Source: Pantoea sp. (GTDB lineage: Bacteria; Pseudomonadota; Gammaproteobacteria; Enterobacterales; Enterobacteriaceae). Taken from it: a stretch of 64,000 nt of DNA. The DNA lies in contig NZ_JAPWKD010000021.1 of NCBI RefSeq assembly GCF_028283705.1, positions 1 through 64,000 on the forward strand. The letters run 5' to 3'. Position numbers and translations under genes: made by a program. Below the pieces are notes generated by a model. That model made no database searches. It was given only the letters and a program-made list of their open reading frames with translations, and was not told where the DNA came from. This document shows positions 1 through 11,661 of this stretch, piece by piece; the stretch's first letter is position 1, and every line of letters starts with the position of its first letter.

Positions 1-126
1 CAACAGCGCATCGTCCACGCCATCTACGCGGTAATCATGGAAACGATAATCAATGCCGGAAGCGTCTAAATATCGGCGAGCTTTTTTAATGGTGTCACAA
101 TTTTTAATGCCGTAGAGCTGGAACAT
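1..126 (-). CDS. yffB: YffB, ArsC/Spx-family reductase-like protein (5' part, cut by window edge)
   Basis: Only the first 42 codons are present; the gene runs off the left edge. Reading from the ATG at 126, the protein opens [20 protein letters not shown], almost the same as the E. coli YffB N-terminus, with the single cysteine at residue 10 of the thioredoxin-like ArsC fold. The family resembles glutaredoxin-coupled arsenate reductases, but YffB has no proven arsenate role. In E. coli it sits between acrD/ypfM and dapE. Here katG lies between it and ypfM, and dapE would be expected just outside the window. Identification is by direct reading of the residues; the function is family-level only. 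Confidence 0.9.
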   Translation of the reverse strand, partial: MFQLYGIKNCDTIKKARRYLDASGIDYRFHDYRVDGVDDALL

Positions 127-2517
<2,391 letters not shown>

Positions 2518-2530
2518 GTTGTAAATCGGG

Positions 2531-2559
2531 CTTCCGGGAGCGATCCCGGAAGTCTTTTT
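2531..2559 (+). terminator. katG rho-independent terminator
   Basis: A perfect 9-bp stem, CTTCCGGGA/TCCCGGAAG, with a 4-nt loop, followed by TCTTTTT. It starts 14 bases after the katG stop codon. Confidence 0.9.
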
Positions 2560-2568
2560 CCTGATATT

Positions 2569-2590
2569 GCGCGATAAATCGCGCCGTTAC
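2569..2590 (-). repeat. REP element (single copy, GTAG-type, degenerate)
   Basis: GCGCGAT-AA-ATCGCGC hairpin followed by CGTTAC. On the minus strand this reads GTAACGG then the palindrome, one base off the GTAGCGG head seen in the other copies at 15.5, 31.1, 40.7 and 59.0 kb. Confidence 0.75.
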
Positions 2591-2832
2591 GGATTCTGGC
2601 AAAACTCTTGCCGTTTAGTACCAGTAACCGCTTTCATTAGCCCCGTGAATAATTGCCCGCCGCACCATAAGCCTGATCAGAATCTTCCCAATCGAAAAAT
2701 TGTGCTACGCGTTGTCACCAGGAATTTTCTTCCGCTACGTTAGGGGGTTGCTGAAATGTGCGTCAGTACGCAATTTGAGCAAATTACAGCTTTTGCCAGC
2801 TTTTGCCGATACAGATAACAGGTGGAAGCGTA

Positions 2833-2861
2833 TTCACCTGTAGAAAAAAACGGCGTACACT
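2833..2861 (+). promoter_or_regulatory. Candidate sigma-70 promoter for ypfM
   Basis: TTCACC (-35), a 17-bp spacer and TACACT (-10) lie 25 bases upstream of the ypfM start. Each box matches four of six consensus positions. A 10-bp tandem repeat, AGCTTTTGCC twice at 2788-2807, lies just upstream. The rest of the 2591-2832 stretch shows no gene. Confidence 0.4.
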
Positions 2862-2886
2862 CGGCGGCACAATAAGAGAGGGTATT

Positions 2887-2946
2887 ATGGTTGACACTGA
2901 ACTGGGGAACTGGAAAGAATTTATTGACGCGATGTTACGTAAGTAA
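2887..2946 (+). CDS. ypfM: YpfM, 19-residue conserved small protein
   Basis: A complete 20-codon frame encodes MVDTELGNWKEFIDAMLRK. This matches the E. coli small protein YpfM in length and at most positions, and it has the same neighbour, acrD. The start follows AGAGAGG at 2875-2881. It is far too short for default gene finders, and the conservation is the main evidence that it is real. YpfM has been detected as a protein in E. coli, but I know of no defined function. The peptide is probably one short amphipathic helix, with acidic residues near the start and RK at the end. A strong hairpin terminator follows 60 bases after its stop. Confidence 0.85.
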   Translation: MVDTELGNWKEFIDAMLRK

Positions 2947-3005
2947 CCCGCGAAGAGAAAAGCAGGGCAAATCCCCAACTTGCTGTAATTCTTACCAAAC
3001 AAAAA

Positions 3006-3040
3006 TAAGGCAGCCATTAATCAGGCTGCCTTAATTTTTT
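3006..3040. terminator. Bidirectional terminator between ypfM and acrD
   Basis: TAAGGCAGCC/GGCTGCCTTA stem with an 8-nt loop, T-rich on the right and A-rich on the left. It can end ypfM transcripts on the plus strand and acrD transcripts on the minus strand. Confidence 0.85.
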
Positions 3041-3045
3041 ATCGC

Positions 3046-6000
3046 TTAATCATGCGGCTTGTCTTTCAGCGGGAAGCGGCGACGCACCAGTACAAAGAAC
3101 AGCGGCACAAAGAAGATCGCCAGTACGGTCGCGGAAATCATCCCGCCCATCACCCCCGTCCCCACCGCGTGCTGGCTGCCGGAACCGGCACCCGCGCTGA
3201 TTGCCATGGGCAGCACACCAAAGATAAACGCCAGTGAGGTCATCAGGATCGGGCGCAGGCGCTGGCGTGAGGCCTCCAGCGTGGCTTCAATCAATTCACG
3301 TCCTTTGCTGTTGATCTCGTTAGCGAATTCGACAATCAGAATGGCGTTCTTCGCCGACAAGCCAATCACCGTCAACAGCCCGACCTGGAAATAGACATCG
3401 TTTTCCAGCCCGCGTAGCCAGGTGGCGATCAGCGCACCCACCACGCCGAGTGGCACCACTAGCATCACCGAGAACGGAATGGACCAGCTTTCGTACAGCG
3501 CCGCCAGGCTCAGAAACACCACCAGCAGTGAGATAGCATATAACGCCGGAGCCTGCGAACCAGAGAGTCGTTCCTGATACGAGGCACCGGTCCACTGGAA
3601 GCCGATGCCGAGCGGTAACTGGCTGACCAGCTTCTCCATCGCATCCATTGCCGTACCACTGCTGACGCCGTTTGCAGCTTCACCAATAATCTCCAGCGAG
3701 GAATAGCCGTTATAGCGCTCCAGTCGTGGAGACCCCACTTCCCAGTGGCTGGTGGCGAAGGCAGAGAAAGGCACCATAGTGCCGCTGCTGTTGCGCACAT
3801 ACCATTTATTGATGTCATCCGGCAGCATGCGGAATTCCGGCGCCGCCTGCACGTAAACTTTCTTGATGCGACCCCGGTCGATAAAGTCATTCACATAGGT
3901 TGAACCCCAGGCCGTGGTCAGGGTGTCATTGATGGTATCCACTGAGACGCCCAGTGCCTGCGCTTTGCGCTGGTCAACATCAATCTGCAACTGCGGGCTG
4001 TCGTCCAGACCGTTATGGCGCACGCGGGATAATGCCGGATCGCGGGCCGCTTCGCCCAGTAATTTATCACGCATCGCCATCAGGGCTGTATGACCAATCC
4101 CGCCATGATCCTGTAGTTCGAGGTCGAAACCCGATGAACTGCCAAGACCGGTAATGGCGGGCGGGCTGCTGGCGATAACGTTGGCTTCTTTGATTTTACG
4201 GAAAGCCTTAGTGGCGCGGTCAATGATGGCAAAGGCGGTGCGATCGGCACCAGGGCGTTCGTCCCAATCTTTCAGGCGGATAAACATACGTGCCACGTTC
4301 TGACCGTTACCACCTGGACCGGCACCGATAGTGGAAAACACCGACAGGACATTATCTTTTTCGGCGGCCATATAATAATTCTCCACCTTCGCCACCACCT
4401 TAGAGGTTTGTTCGAGAGTGGCCCCCGCCGGGAGTTGTACCTGGGTCAGGAACACGCCACGATCTTCCTGTGGCAGAAACGAGGTCGGCAGGCGGATAAA
4501 CATAAACGCCATCAGGCCAATGATCGCCAGGTAGAGCAGCATCCAGCGACCACTTTTTACCAGAATACGCGCCACACCACGTTCATAACGTCCAGCGTTG
4601 GCGTTGAAGTGGCGGTTAAACCAGCCGAAAAAGCCACGCCGACCGTGATGTTGACCTTTTTCGAGCGGTTTAAGCAGGGTGGCACAGAGCGCAGGCGTGA
4701 GGATCAACGCCACCAATACCGACAAAATCATCGCGGAAACGATAGTGATGGAGAACTGACGGTAAATCGCACCGACGGTGCCACCAAAAAAGGCCATCGG
4801 CACAAACACCGCCGATAACACCAGCGCAATACCGACCAGCGCCCCTTGAATCTGTCCCATCGATTTACGCGTTGCCGCACGTGGCGAGAGACCTTCCTCG
4901 CTCATGATTCGCTCGACGTTCTCTACCACCACGATGGCATCATCCACCAGCAGACCAATCGCCAGCACCGTGGCAAACATGGTGAGGGTGTTGATACTGT
5001 AACCACAGGCATACAGCACGGCAAAGGTACCTAGCAGTACCACCGGTACGGCGATAGTGGGGATTAACGTTGCCCGGAAGTTTTGCATGAACAGATACAT
5101 CACCAGGAACACCAGCAGAATCGCTTCCAGCAGGGTTTTCACCACGTCGGTGATCGAGGCTTTAACGAACGGGGTGGTTTCATAAGCGACTTTCGCCTCC
5201 AGCCCGTGTGGGAAGTACTGCGACAGCTCGGCAATGCGGGCGCGTACCAGTTTGTCGGTATTCATCTCATTGGCGCCGGAGGCCAGTTTAATGCCGAGAC
5301 CGGAGGCAGCCTGGCCGTTGTAGCGACTGAGATAGTCATATTTCTCAGCCCCCATGGCCACATCCGCAACATCGCCCACCGTCACCACCGAACCATCGGC
5401 ATTGGTTTTTAGTGTAATGGCTTTGAACTGTTCCGGGGTTTGCAGCATTGACTGGGCATTGACCGTGGCGTTAAGCGCCTGTTTTTCCACTGAGGGCAAT
5501 CCGCCCAACTGGCCGACAGCCACCTGAGCGTTCTGAGATTCAATGGCGCTGACGACATCATCCGTGGTCAGCGCATACGCGTTCAGCTTGTTCGGGTCGA
5601 GCCAGATACGCATGGAATATTGCGAGCCGTAGGCATCGACTTCACCGACACCATCAATACGGCTGAGCGGATCTTCAATGTTACTGGCGACATAATCTGA
5701 AATATCCTGTTTGTCCATACTTCCATCGGTAGAAACAAACGCAATCATCAGGATGTTGCTGTCACCGGTTTTATTCACCGTTACGCCCTGGGATTGCACC
5801 GCCGATGGCAACTGTCGCAGAGCGGTTTGTAACTGGTTCTGCACCTGCTGGCGTGCTTCGTCCGGGTCTGTACCCGCAGTAAAGGTCAGGGTGATTTGTG
5901 CCTGACCGGTGTTGCTGCTGTTCGATGACATGTACATCAGATTGTCGATGCCAGTCATGTTCTGCTCGATCACCTGAGTCACGGTGTTTTCCAGCGTTTC

Positions 6001-6162
6001 GGCTGAGGCACCGGGGTAATTGGCGGTAATGCGCACGTTAGGTGGCGCGAGGTCGGGATACTGCTCAATCGGCAGGGCGATAATCGCCAGCGTACCGCAT
6101 AAGCAAAGTAGAATCGCCAGAACCCAGGCAAAAATGGGGCGGTCGATAAAAAAATTCGACAT
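3046..6162 (-). CDS. acrD: AcrD, RND multidrug (aminoglycoside) efflux pump
   Basis: Inner-membrane proton-driven pump of the HAE-RND family that works with AcrA and TolC. AcrD is known for exporting aminoglycosides and other polar drugs. The 1038-residue protein matches AcrD (1037 in E. coli) rather than AcrB along its length, starting [17 protein letters not shown]. The proton-relay residues are visible: a DD pair near residue 407 in [17 protein letters not shown], and a Lys near 940 in [15 protein letters not shown]. Twelve membrane segments flank two large periplasmic loops. GAGGAG precedes the start. Gene order narQ-(narP)-acrD-ypfM-yffB supports the name. In E. coli BaeR and CpxR activate acrD; no such boxes were recognised here. 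Confidence 0.96.
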   Translation of the reverse strand: MSNFFIDRPIFAWVLAILLCLCGTLAIIALPIEQYPDLAPPNVRITANYPGASAETLENTVTQVIEQNMTGIDNLMYMSSNSSNTGQAQITLTFTAGTDPDEARQQVQNQLQTALRQLPSAVQSQGVTVNKTGDSNILMIAFVSTDGSMDKQDISDYVASNIEDPLSRIDGVGEVDAYGSQYSMRIWLDPNKLNAYALTTDDVVSAIESQNAQVAVGQLGGLPSVEKQALNATVNAQSMLQTPEQFKAITLKTNADGSVVTVGDVADVAMGAEKYDYLSRYNGQAASGLGIKLASGANEMNTDKLVRARIAELSQYFPHGLEAKVAYETTPFVKASITDVVKTLLEAILLVFLVMYLFMQNFRATLIPTIAVPVVLLGTFAVLYACGYSINTLTMFATVLAIGLLVDDAIVVVENVERIMSEEGLSPRAATRKSMGQIQGALVGIALVLSAVFVPMAFFGGTVGAIYRQFSITIVSAMILSVLVALILTPALCATLLKPLEKGQHHGRRGFFGWFNRHFNANAGRYERGVARILVKSGRWMLLYLAIIGLMAFMFIRLPTSFLPQEDRGVFLTQVQLPAGATLEQTSKVVAKVENYYMAAEKDNVLSVFSTIGAGPGGNGQNVARMFIRLKDWDERPGADRTAFAIIDRATKAFRKIKEANVIASSPPAITGLGSSSGFDLELQDHGGIGHTALMAMRDKLLGEAARDPALSRVRHNGLDDSPQLQIDVDQRKAQALGVSVDTINDTLTTAWGSTYVNDFIDRGRIKKVYVQAAPEFRMLPDDINKWYVRNSSGTMVPFSAFATSHWEVGSPRLERYNGYSSLEIIGEAANGVSSGTAMDAMEKLVSQLPLGIGFQWTGASYQERLSGSQAPALYAISLLVVFLSLAALYESWSIPFSVMLVVPLGVVGALIATWLRGLENDVYFQVGLLTVIGLSAKNAILIVEFANEINSKGRELIEATLEASRQRLRPILMTSLAFIFGVLPMAISAGAGSGSQHAVGTGVMGGMISATVLAIFFVPLFFVLVRRRFPLKDKPHD

Positions 6163-6209
6163 GGAACCGACACTCCTCAGCTGCGTATTTTTTACTTTTA
6201 TTATCAGAA

Positions 6210-6234
6210 GCGTGAACCCTGCTCGGGTTCACGC
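6210..6234. other. Perfect hairpin between narP and acrD
   Basis: GCGTGAACCC/GGGTTCACGC with a 5-nt loop. On the minus strand it is followed by TTCTGATAATAAAAG rather than a clean T tract, so it may be a weak narQP terminator, an RNA processing stem or an operator for acrD. Confidence 0.5.
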
Positions 6235-6358
6235 TGGCGGAGTGGAAGCGCTATCCTGGGACATCTCCTGCCGCAGCTTACTCTACGCGGCGCAAATTAG
6301 AGAATCGTGGAGAAATTATGGAGAAAGTGTAAATCTCCCGACGGATTTTTGAGATGTG

Positions 6359-6991
6359 CTAGACATTGCGGCTTTCCAGCCAAAGCACAGTGGCAGCCAC
6401 GCGCGAGCGCACGTCCAGCTTGCGCAGCATATTACGGATGTGCACCTTCACCGTTTCTTCCGAGATGTGCAGGGTGCTGGCAATCTCTTTATTTGACAAT
6501 CCACGTGCCACTTCCTGCAACACATCCAGTTCGCGTTCGGTTAACAGACGGAATGGGTTAGAACTGTGGGGGCGGTTAGCCAGATATTCAACGACCACCT
6601 CGCTGAACACATTTTCACCTTGTGCGCCGCGCAAAATTTGCTGCAGCAGCTGCTCGGGTTCACTGTCTTTCAGTAAGTAACCGTCGGCACCAGCATCGAC
6701 CATGGCGTAGATATCATTACGGGCATCTGAGACGGTGAGCACCAGGATGCGTGCTGAGATGTCCTCATTACGCAGTGCCTTCAGCGTATCCAGCCCCGAC
6801 ATCCCTTTCATATTGAGATCGAGCAGAATGACGTCAGGTGCCAGGCGGCGCGCCTCTGCCAGCGCCTCGGTGCCATTATTGGCCTCGGCGACCACCTGTA
6901 ACTTCGGCTCCAGAGCCAGTAACTGGCGAATGCCACGGCGCATAAGGGGGTGGTCATCAACGATCATAATTGTCAGAGTTTGCAGGTCCAT
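6359..6991 (-). CDS. narP: NarP, nitrate/nitrite response regulator
   Basis: Response regulator of the NarL/FixJ family that switches anaerobic genes such as nap in response to nitrate and nitrite. The receiver domain (residues 1-120) has the acidic pair in MIVDDHPLMRRG and phosphoacceptor Asp58 in VILLDLNMKGMSGLDTL. The C-terminal LuxR-type helix-turn-helix covers about 147-205 (LTERELDVLQEVARGLSNKEIA). It resembles E. coli NarP more than NarL, notably in DDHPLMRRG and NMKGMSGLDTL. It starts 31 bases after the narQ stop, so the pair forms an operon, whereas E. coli has narP and narQ far apart. It is 210 residues, the usual length. Confidence 0.93.
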   Translation of the reverse strand: MDLQTLTIMIVDDHPLMRRGIRQLLALEPKLQVVAEANNGTEALAEARRLAPDVILLDLNMKGMSGLDTLKALRNEDISARILVLTVSDARNDIYAMVDAGADGYLLKDSEPEQLLQQILRGAQGENVFSEVVVEYLANRPHSSNPFRLLTERELDVLQEVARGLSNKEIASTLHISEETVKVHIRNMLRKLDVRSRVAATVLWLESRNV

Positions 6992-7022
6992 ATTCTCTCC
7001 AATAAACGGTCCATGTAGCCTG

Positions 7023-8708
7023 TTATTCCAGCAGGTGCATCGGGCGTGGCGGGAAACGTAATGTTACCCGTGTGCCGTGTTCCTGCGGGGTAATCAGCAG
7101 CGTGCCAGACAGGCGCGCTGCTCGTTCTGCCATTATTGTCAGGCCATAGTGGCCTGGCGGTTCTTCCGTACTGCGTATACCTTTGCCATCATCTTCAATC
7201 GTTAACAGATGGTCCTCATCGGCAACACGCTGGTAGCGAATCGTAATCTGCTGTGCTCCCGCATGGCGGATCGCATTGAGCAGTGCTTCGCGGGCAATCT
7301 GCAACACATGCACTTGCTGCTGTGCATCCAGGCTCTGCAATCCGGGTTGATAATCAAACTGGATTTCCGCCTGGGATTGCTCCTGCAGGGGGACGATCAT
7401 GGCCTGCATCGCGGCCACCAGATCGGCCTGTTCAATGGTCAGACGGAAAGTGGTCAGCAGCTCGCGCAGTTGCTGATAGGCATCAGCCAGCGCGCGATCA
7501 AATTCGCTGATGATACTTTGCGCCTCTGGCTGGCTGCCATCAACCGTTCGTCGCAGCAGAGTAAGCTGGATGCGCAGAAAGGAGAGTGACTGCGCCAGCG
7601 AATCGTGAAGTTCGCGCGCGATGGTGGCACGTTCCTCGATCAGCAGCATTTGCTGATATTGCTTCTGCGTTTGCCAGATCCACAGGGCGCGCGCCAGCAT
7701 ATTGGCAAGGCTTTGCATTAATTCATCGGAAGCGGGCTTAACCGATTGCCAGCGCAACTCCCCGAGCAGCTGTTCATCCTGCTGCAATGCCAGATGTTGC
7801 CATACCAGTGACTCATCACTGCTTCCGGCCTGAAAGGTCAGATTTTCGCTCTCCAGCACCACCACGCGGAAACCTTCGCGTAACTTAAGTTGCTGGAGCA
7901 GCCCCTGAAAAACATCAGGGTCGAGCGCGCTGCTGGTGAGGATCTGTGAGCTTTCATACAGCAACGACAGCATCCGATTAGCCTGTGTCAGGCTCTCGGT
8001 TTTCTCCTGCACCGCATCTTCCAGCAGACGATAATGTGACTGTAAACGCGATGCCATCCCGGTGAAAGCCTGCGCCAGCACACCGAGTTCGTTGGGTTGA
8101 TCCACCGGTAAGGGCGGAAAACTAAACCGGGTTTTCTCAACATACTGGCTGGCGGTGACCAGCGAATCCAGCGGACCGACCACATTGCGGCGAATAAAAC
8201 GGATGGTCCACAGCGCCAGCCCGACAATCGCCAGAAAGCCAGACAAACTGCTGGCAACCACCAGGTGCATTTTCAGCTCGGCATAATGTTGCACCGCCAA
8301 TACAAAACGATTGATTTCACCCACATAGCTCGCCACTTGTTGTTGATAAACCTGCAGGTGTTGCGGCTGTAAGCGCTGCTGTAACTCTGGCCAGCTGTCC
8401 CGCAGGTAGTGATAACGATTAGTGACTTCAGCCGGTACCCAGGGGCGATCCAGACCGCTTAATGCCGGTGACTCCAGTGTCTGCTGATAGAGCTGGATAT
8501 GATGTTCCAGCTGTTGCGGATCGCGTGCGCTGTCCCAGGCGAGGCGATAAACCTGCATGCGTAGTGAGCCAGCCGCATTGACTGTCTCGGCATCGCGCAG
8601 GCTGCTGGAAAGGGTCATCAGCGCCAGCCCGGAGGTGAGAAGCGAAAGCAGTACAATGGCGCTGAGTGCGCGAGCAATGGTACGTGTTACGGGACGTTTC
8701 ACTATCAC
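7023..8708 (-). CDS. narQ: NarQ, nitrate/nitrite sensor histidine kinase
   Basis: Membrane sensor kinase for periplasmic nitrate and nitrite. I chose the GTG at 8708, giving 561 residues and the start MIVKRPVTRT, which matches E. coli NarQ (566). The frame stays open to an ATG at 8810 with a fair ribosome site (AAAGG), so a 595-residue form is possible. Visible parts are an N-terminal membrane segment, the ligand-binding P-box (SLRDAETVNAAGSLRMQ), a second membrane segment, HAMP, the HisKA_3 box with the phospho-His in IARELHDSLAQSL, and ATPase motifs (DDGKGI, GHYGLTIM). It drives NarP in the same operon, and the nap operon lies 2.5 kb away. Confidence 0.93.
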   Translation of the reverse strand: MIVKRPVTRTIARALSAIVLLSLLTSGLALMTLSSSLRDAETVNAAGSLRMQVYRLAWDSARDPQQLEHHIQLYQQTLESPALSGLDRPWVPAEVTNRYHYLRDSWPELQQRLQPQHLQVYQQQVASYVGEINRFVLAVQHYAELKMHLVVASSLSGFLAIVGLALWTIRFIRRNVVGPLDSLVTASQYVEKTRFSFPPLPVDQPNELGVLAQAFTGMASRLQSHYRLLEDAVQEKTESLTQANRMLSLLYESSQILTSSALDPDVFQGLLQQLKLREGFRVVVLESENLTFQAGSSDESLVWQHLALQQDEQLLGELRWQSVKPASDELMQSLANMLARALWIWQTQKQYQQMLLIEERATIARELHDSLAQSLSFLRIQLTLLRRTVDGSQPEAQSIISEFDRALADAYQQLRELLTTFRLTIEQADLVAAMQAMIVPLQEQSQAEIQFDYQPGLQSLDAQQQVHVLQIAREALLNAIRHAGAQQITIRYQRVADEDHLLTIEDDGKGIRSTEEPPGHYGLTIMAERAARLSGTLLITPQEHGTRVTLRFPPRPMHLLE

Positions 8709-8735
8709 GATTAAAAACCCTGTTAAGAACGCGGG

Positions 8736-8741
8736 ATTATA
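8736..8741 (-). promoter_or_regulatory. Consensus -10 box for narQ
   Basis: A perfect TATAAT on the minus strand lies about 28 bases upstream of the chosen GTG start. No good -35 is seen at 17 bp. Its position inside the longer open frame favours the GTG start. Further up (about 8779-8812) GGTTACT and AGTAACC form an inverted repeat. Confidence 0.4.
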
Positions 8742-8947
8742 AAGCAGTGCAACCGCATCGGCGACGATATCTCGCCACATCAGGTTACTCTTTGTGCAAA
8801 AAGTAACCATTCTTTACCTTTCCCTGGATGAATCTGAGATGGCGGGCGAAATATTAAACAAATTTACCGCTGGCTCAATCTGGTTTGCGTTCGCGGGTTA
8901 ATACTTTAGGGGTAGTCATTTTCCCAGAAAAACACAGGAGCATCCCC

Positions 8948-9220
8948 ATGAAGACACGATATGCCGTTCTGGCTGGTGCACTGCTAGCCACCTTAAGTTT
9001 CAGTAGCCTGGCCGCCACCGCATTGAACGCGGAGCAGGCACAAAATATGCAAAGTATGGGCAGCGTTTCCGTCAGTGGCGTGAGTGGTTCGCTCGACGAT
9101 GCCACCCGCCAGCTGTCGCAAAAAGCCACTGAGATGGGTGCCAGCCATTACCGTGTTATCGGTGTGCAAAATCCTGGCGACTCCAGCATGTGGAGTGGCA
9201 CTGCCGAGATTTACCGTTAA
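8948..9220 (+). CDS. Small periplasmic DUF1471 (YdgH/BhsA/McbA-type) protein
   Basis: 90-residue exported protein. A signal peptide of about 22 residues (MKTRYAVLAGALLATLSF...LAA) is followed by a single DUF1471 domain with the typical GSVSVSGVSGSLDDAT...LSQKATEMGASHYRVIG pattern. Members of this enterobacterial family (YhcN, BhsA, McbA and others) are linked to stress response and biofilm, but the role of any single member cannot be read from sequence. The start at 8948 is set by AGGAG at 8936-8940 and by the signal peptide; an upstream in-frame start at 8885 lacks support. It is a single-gene unit with its own terminator, divergent from narQ. Confidence 0.85.
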   Translation: MKTRYAVLAGALLATLSFSSLAATALNAEQAQNMQSMGSVSVSGVSGSLDDATRQLSQKATEMGASHYRVIGVQNPGDSSMWSGTAEIYR

Positions 9221-9253
9221 TTTCCCTCAGGTTTTCTCCCTGTAGCAACCCCG

Positions 9254-9282
9254 ACCGGCCAGATCCTTTGGCCGGTTTTTTT
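9254..9282 (+). terminator. Rho-independent terminator after the DUF1471 gene
   Basis: ACCGGCC/GGCCGGT stem, 9-nt loop and a run of seven T. Confidence 0.9.
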
Positions 9283-9495
9283 GTGCACGACAACGGATAA
9301 TTGCAAATCATCCCGTGCAGACTAGCGGTATATTTTGCTTCATTCATGCAGAACGGGTAGGATTCATCGCCGTAATTTCCCGGTTGGTTGTGTGGCATCG
9401 TTCTGCCCCCTGCTTCCGGGTGTTACCCCATTTCGCACCGCGCTACGCAAACGTTTGGTAAGCGGTGATTGATGGTCAGGACAAACAGGAAAGCT

Positions 9496-10998
9496 ATGAA
9501 ACCTACTAAAAAAACCGCAGCCGAACAGCGCGCTGCGAAACGACGCTGGCTTAATTCCCACGACACCGGTTACCACAAAGCAATGGGTAATCGTCAGGTT
9601 CAAATGATTGCTATTGGTGGCGCTATCGGTACCGGTCTGTTTTTAGGTGCAGGTGCGCGTCTGCAAATGGCGGGGCCGGCACTGGCGCTGGTGTATCTGG
9701 TGTGCGGTATCTTCTCTTTCTTCATCCTCCGTGCGTTGGGCGAACTGGTATTACATCGTCCTTCCAGCGGTAGCTTCGTCTCCTATGCACGTGAATTCCT
9801 TGGTGAAAAAGCGTCTTATGTGGCGGGCTGGATGTACTTTGTTAACTGGGCGATGACCGGGATCGTAGATATCACGGCTGTCGCACTGTATATGCATTAC
9901 TGGGGCGCGTTTGGTGACGTACCGCAGTGGGTATTCGCCCTGGGTGCACTGGCCATTGTCGGCACCATGAACATGATCGGCGTGAAGTGGTTCGCCGAGA
10001 TGGAGTTCTGGTTTGCGCTGATCAAGGTGCTGGCGATTGTGGTCTTCCTGATCGTTGGCGTGGTGTTCCTTGGCAGCGGTAAGCCGCTGGATGGCAATGC
10101 GACCGGCTTCCATTTGATCACCGATAATGGCGGCCTGTTCCCGCATGGTCTGCTGCCCGCGCTGGTGCTGGTGCAAGGGGTGGTGTTTGCTTTCGCCTCG
10201 ATCGAGCTGGTCGGCACCGCTGCCGGTGAATGTAAAGACCCGAAAACCATGCTGCCGAAAGCCATCAATAGTGTGATCTGGCGTATCGGTCTGTTCTACG
10301 TTGGTTCGGTGGTGCTGCTGGTGCTGCTGCTGCCGTGGAATGCTTATCAGGCGGGGCAAAGCCCGTTCGTGACGTTCTTCTCCAAACTCGGTGTGCCCTA
10401 TATCGGTAGCGTGATGAACATCGTGGTACTGAGTGCTGCACTCTCCAGCCTGAACTCAGGTCTGTACTCCACCGGTCGTATTCTGCGTTCTATGTCGATG
10501 GGCGGCTCGGCACCGAAGTTTATGTCGAAGATGAGCAACCAGCAGGTGCCCTTCGCGGGTATTCTGGTCACCATCGCCGTTTACGTCGTCGGTGTGGTGC
10601 TGAACTACTATGTTCCGTCGCAGGTGTTTGAGATCGTACTGAACGTGGCATCACTGGGCATCATCTCTTCGTGGGGATTCATTGTGGTTTGCCAGATGCG
10701 TCTGCGCAAAGCTATCAAAGAAGGTAAAGCGGAAGATGTCAGCTTTAAATTGCCATGGGCACCAGTCACCTCGTGGTTGACGCTGCTGTTCCTGGTCAGC
10801 GTGCTGGTACTGATGGCGTTTGACTATCCGAACGGTACCTACACCATCGCATCCATCCCGTTGATCGCGGTTATACTGGTACTGGGCTGGTTTGGCGTGC
10901 GTAAGCGCGTCAATGAAGAAGCGCTGAAAGCGCATGATCACCATCATGAGGGTGAGGAAGAAGTTTCGCGTACATTAGCAGAAGATTCTCCACGCTAA
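9496..10998 (+). CDS. ansP: AnsP, L-asparagine permease
   Basis: Amino-acid/polyamine/organocation (APC) family permease in the inner membrane, about 12 membrane segments, predicted to import L-asparagine with protons. The 500-residue protein aligns with E. coli AnsP (499) almost throughout: AKRRWLNSHDTGYHKAMGNRQ, then the APC signature QMIAIGGAIGTGLFLGAG, and the ECKDP motif in the loop after segment 6. The start at 9496 follows AGGA at 9487-9490 with 5-nt spacing; an in-frame ATG at 9469 has no site. The C-terminus ends in a His/Glu-rich tail (HDHHHEGEEEVS) that differs from E. coli. It sits between the nitrate-sensing and nitrate-reducing genes without obvious functional link. Confidence 0.94.
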   Translation: MKPTKKTAAEQRAAKRRWLNSHDTGYHKAMGNRQVQMIAIGGAIGTGLFLGAGARLQMAGPALALVYLVCGIFSFFILRALGELVLHRPSSGSFVSYAREFLGEKASYVAGWMYFVNWAMTGIVDITAVALYMHYWGAFGDVPQWVFALGALAIVGTMNMIGVKWFAEMEFWFALIKVLAIVVFLIVGVVFLGSGKPLDGNATGFHLITDNGGLFPHGLLPALVLVQGVVFAFASIELVGTAAGECKDPKTMLPKAINSVIWRIGLFYVGSVVLLVLLLPWNAYQAGQSPFVTFFSKLGVPYIGSVMNIVVLSAALSSLNSGLYSTGRILRSMSMGGSAPKFMSKMSNQQVPFAGILVTIAVYVVGVVLNYYVPSQVFEIVLNVASLGIISSWGFIVVCQMRLRKAIKEGKAEDVSFKLPWAPVTSWLTLLFLVSVLVLMAFDYPNGTYTIASIPLIAVILVLGWFGVRKRVNEEALKAHDHHHEGEEEVSRTLAEDSPR

Positions 10999-11022
10999 GT
11001 TTTTTGATGTGACAGTGCAATG

Positions 11023-11050
11023 GGCCGTCCAGTGGGACGGCCTTTTTTTT
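11023..11050 (+). terminator. ansP rho-independent terminator
   Basis: GGCCGTCC-AGTG-GGACGGCC followed by eight T. Confidence 0.93.
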
Positions 11051-11069
11051 GCTCATTTCTCAGCCATGC

Positions 11070-11093
11070 GATCAATCGTGCGGCGATTTGATC
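11070..11093. promoter_or_regulatory. Inverted repeat upstream of napF
   Basis: GATCAA, 12 bases, TTGATC. The arms look like FNR half-sites (TTGAT/ATCAA) but the spacing is wrong for one FNR box, which needs 4 bp. E. coli nap is under FNR and NarP control, so this region is where such sites would be expected. No clean NarP heptamer pair was found. Confidence 0.25.
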
Positions 11094-11187
11094 CCGCATC
11101 GGGAATTACACCTTTCGAGTGATATAGCCCTCTTTAGTGTCAGGTTATTTTACGCATCTTACTTTTTACTCCGAAACAGGTGTTCAA

Positions 11188-11661
11188 ATGGTGCTGTCAC
11201 GACGCGAATTCTTTACCGGACAGCGCAAAGCTGTCACGGGGGCGATCGCGCTGCCCTGGTGGCGTCATCAGGCAGGTTGTGATGGATGTGGCCGCTGTGT
11301 GGCTGCCTGCACCACGCAAATTGTGCAGCTGGCGGCAGGCGCGCAGCCACAACTCAGCTTTCAGCATGGCGAATGCACCTTCTGTGGTGCCTGCGCAGAT
11401 GCCTGCCCGCAACCGTTGTTTCATCCACGCGATCATCAGCCGTGGCAGCAGCGCATCCATATCAGTCGCGATTGCATCACCTTTCAGGGCGTTAACTGCC
11501 GCAGTTGCCAGGAAAGTTGTGAACAGCAGGCGATTCGCTTTCGTCTCACCGCCAATGGCATCGCCCAACCGGAAACCATGCCGCAGCTTTGCACTGGCTG
11601 TGGCGCATGTATCGCACCTTGCCCGGTGTCAGCCACAGGATTAGATCATGAATACAAATAA
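11188..11661 (+). CDS. napF: NapF, iron-sulfur protein for periplasmic nitrate reductase maturation
   Basis: Cytoplasmic ferredoxin-type protein thought to help load or maintain the iron-sulfur centre of NapA before export. The 157-residue protein has four cysteine groups fitting [4Fe-4S] clusters: C31-34-37-41, C63-66-69-73, C96/C104-107-111 and C135-138-141-145. The start at 11188 (MVLSRREFF) follows AGG with 7-nt spacing and matches the family; an upstream in-frame start at 11137 would add an unrelated tail. It is the first gene of napFDABC, and its stop codon overlaps napD by 14 bases, indicating translational coupling. Confidence 0.93.
   Translation: MVLSRREFFTGQRKAVTGAIALPWWRHQAGCDGCGRCVAACTTQIVQLAAGAQPQLSFQHGECTFCGACADACPQPLFHPRDHQPWQQRIHISRDCITFQGVNCRSCQESCEQQAIRFRLTANGIAQPETMPQLCTGCGACIAPCPVSATGLDHEYK

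Noticed and set aside
3046-6162. AcrB instead of AcrD
   Set aside because: Residue matches through the whole length and the narQ-side/ypfM-side neighbours fit AcrD; acrB would sit behind acrA.
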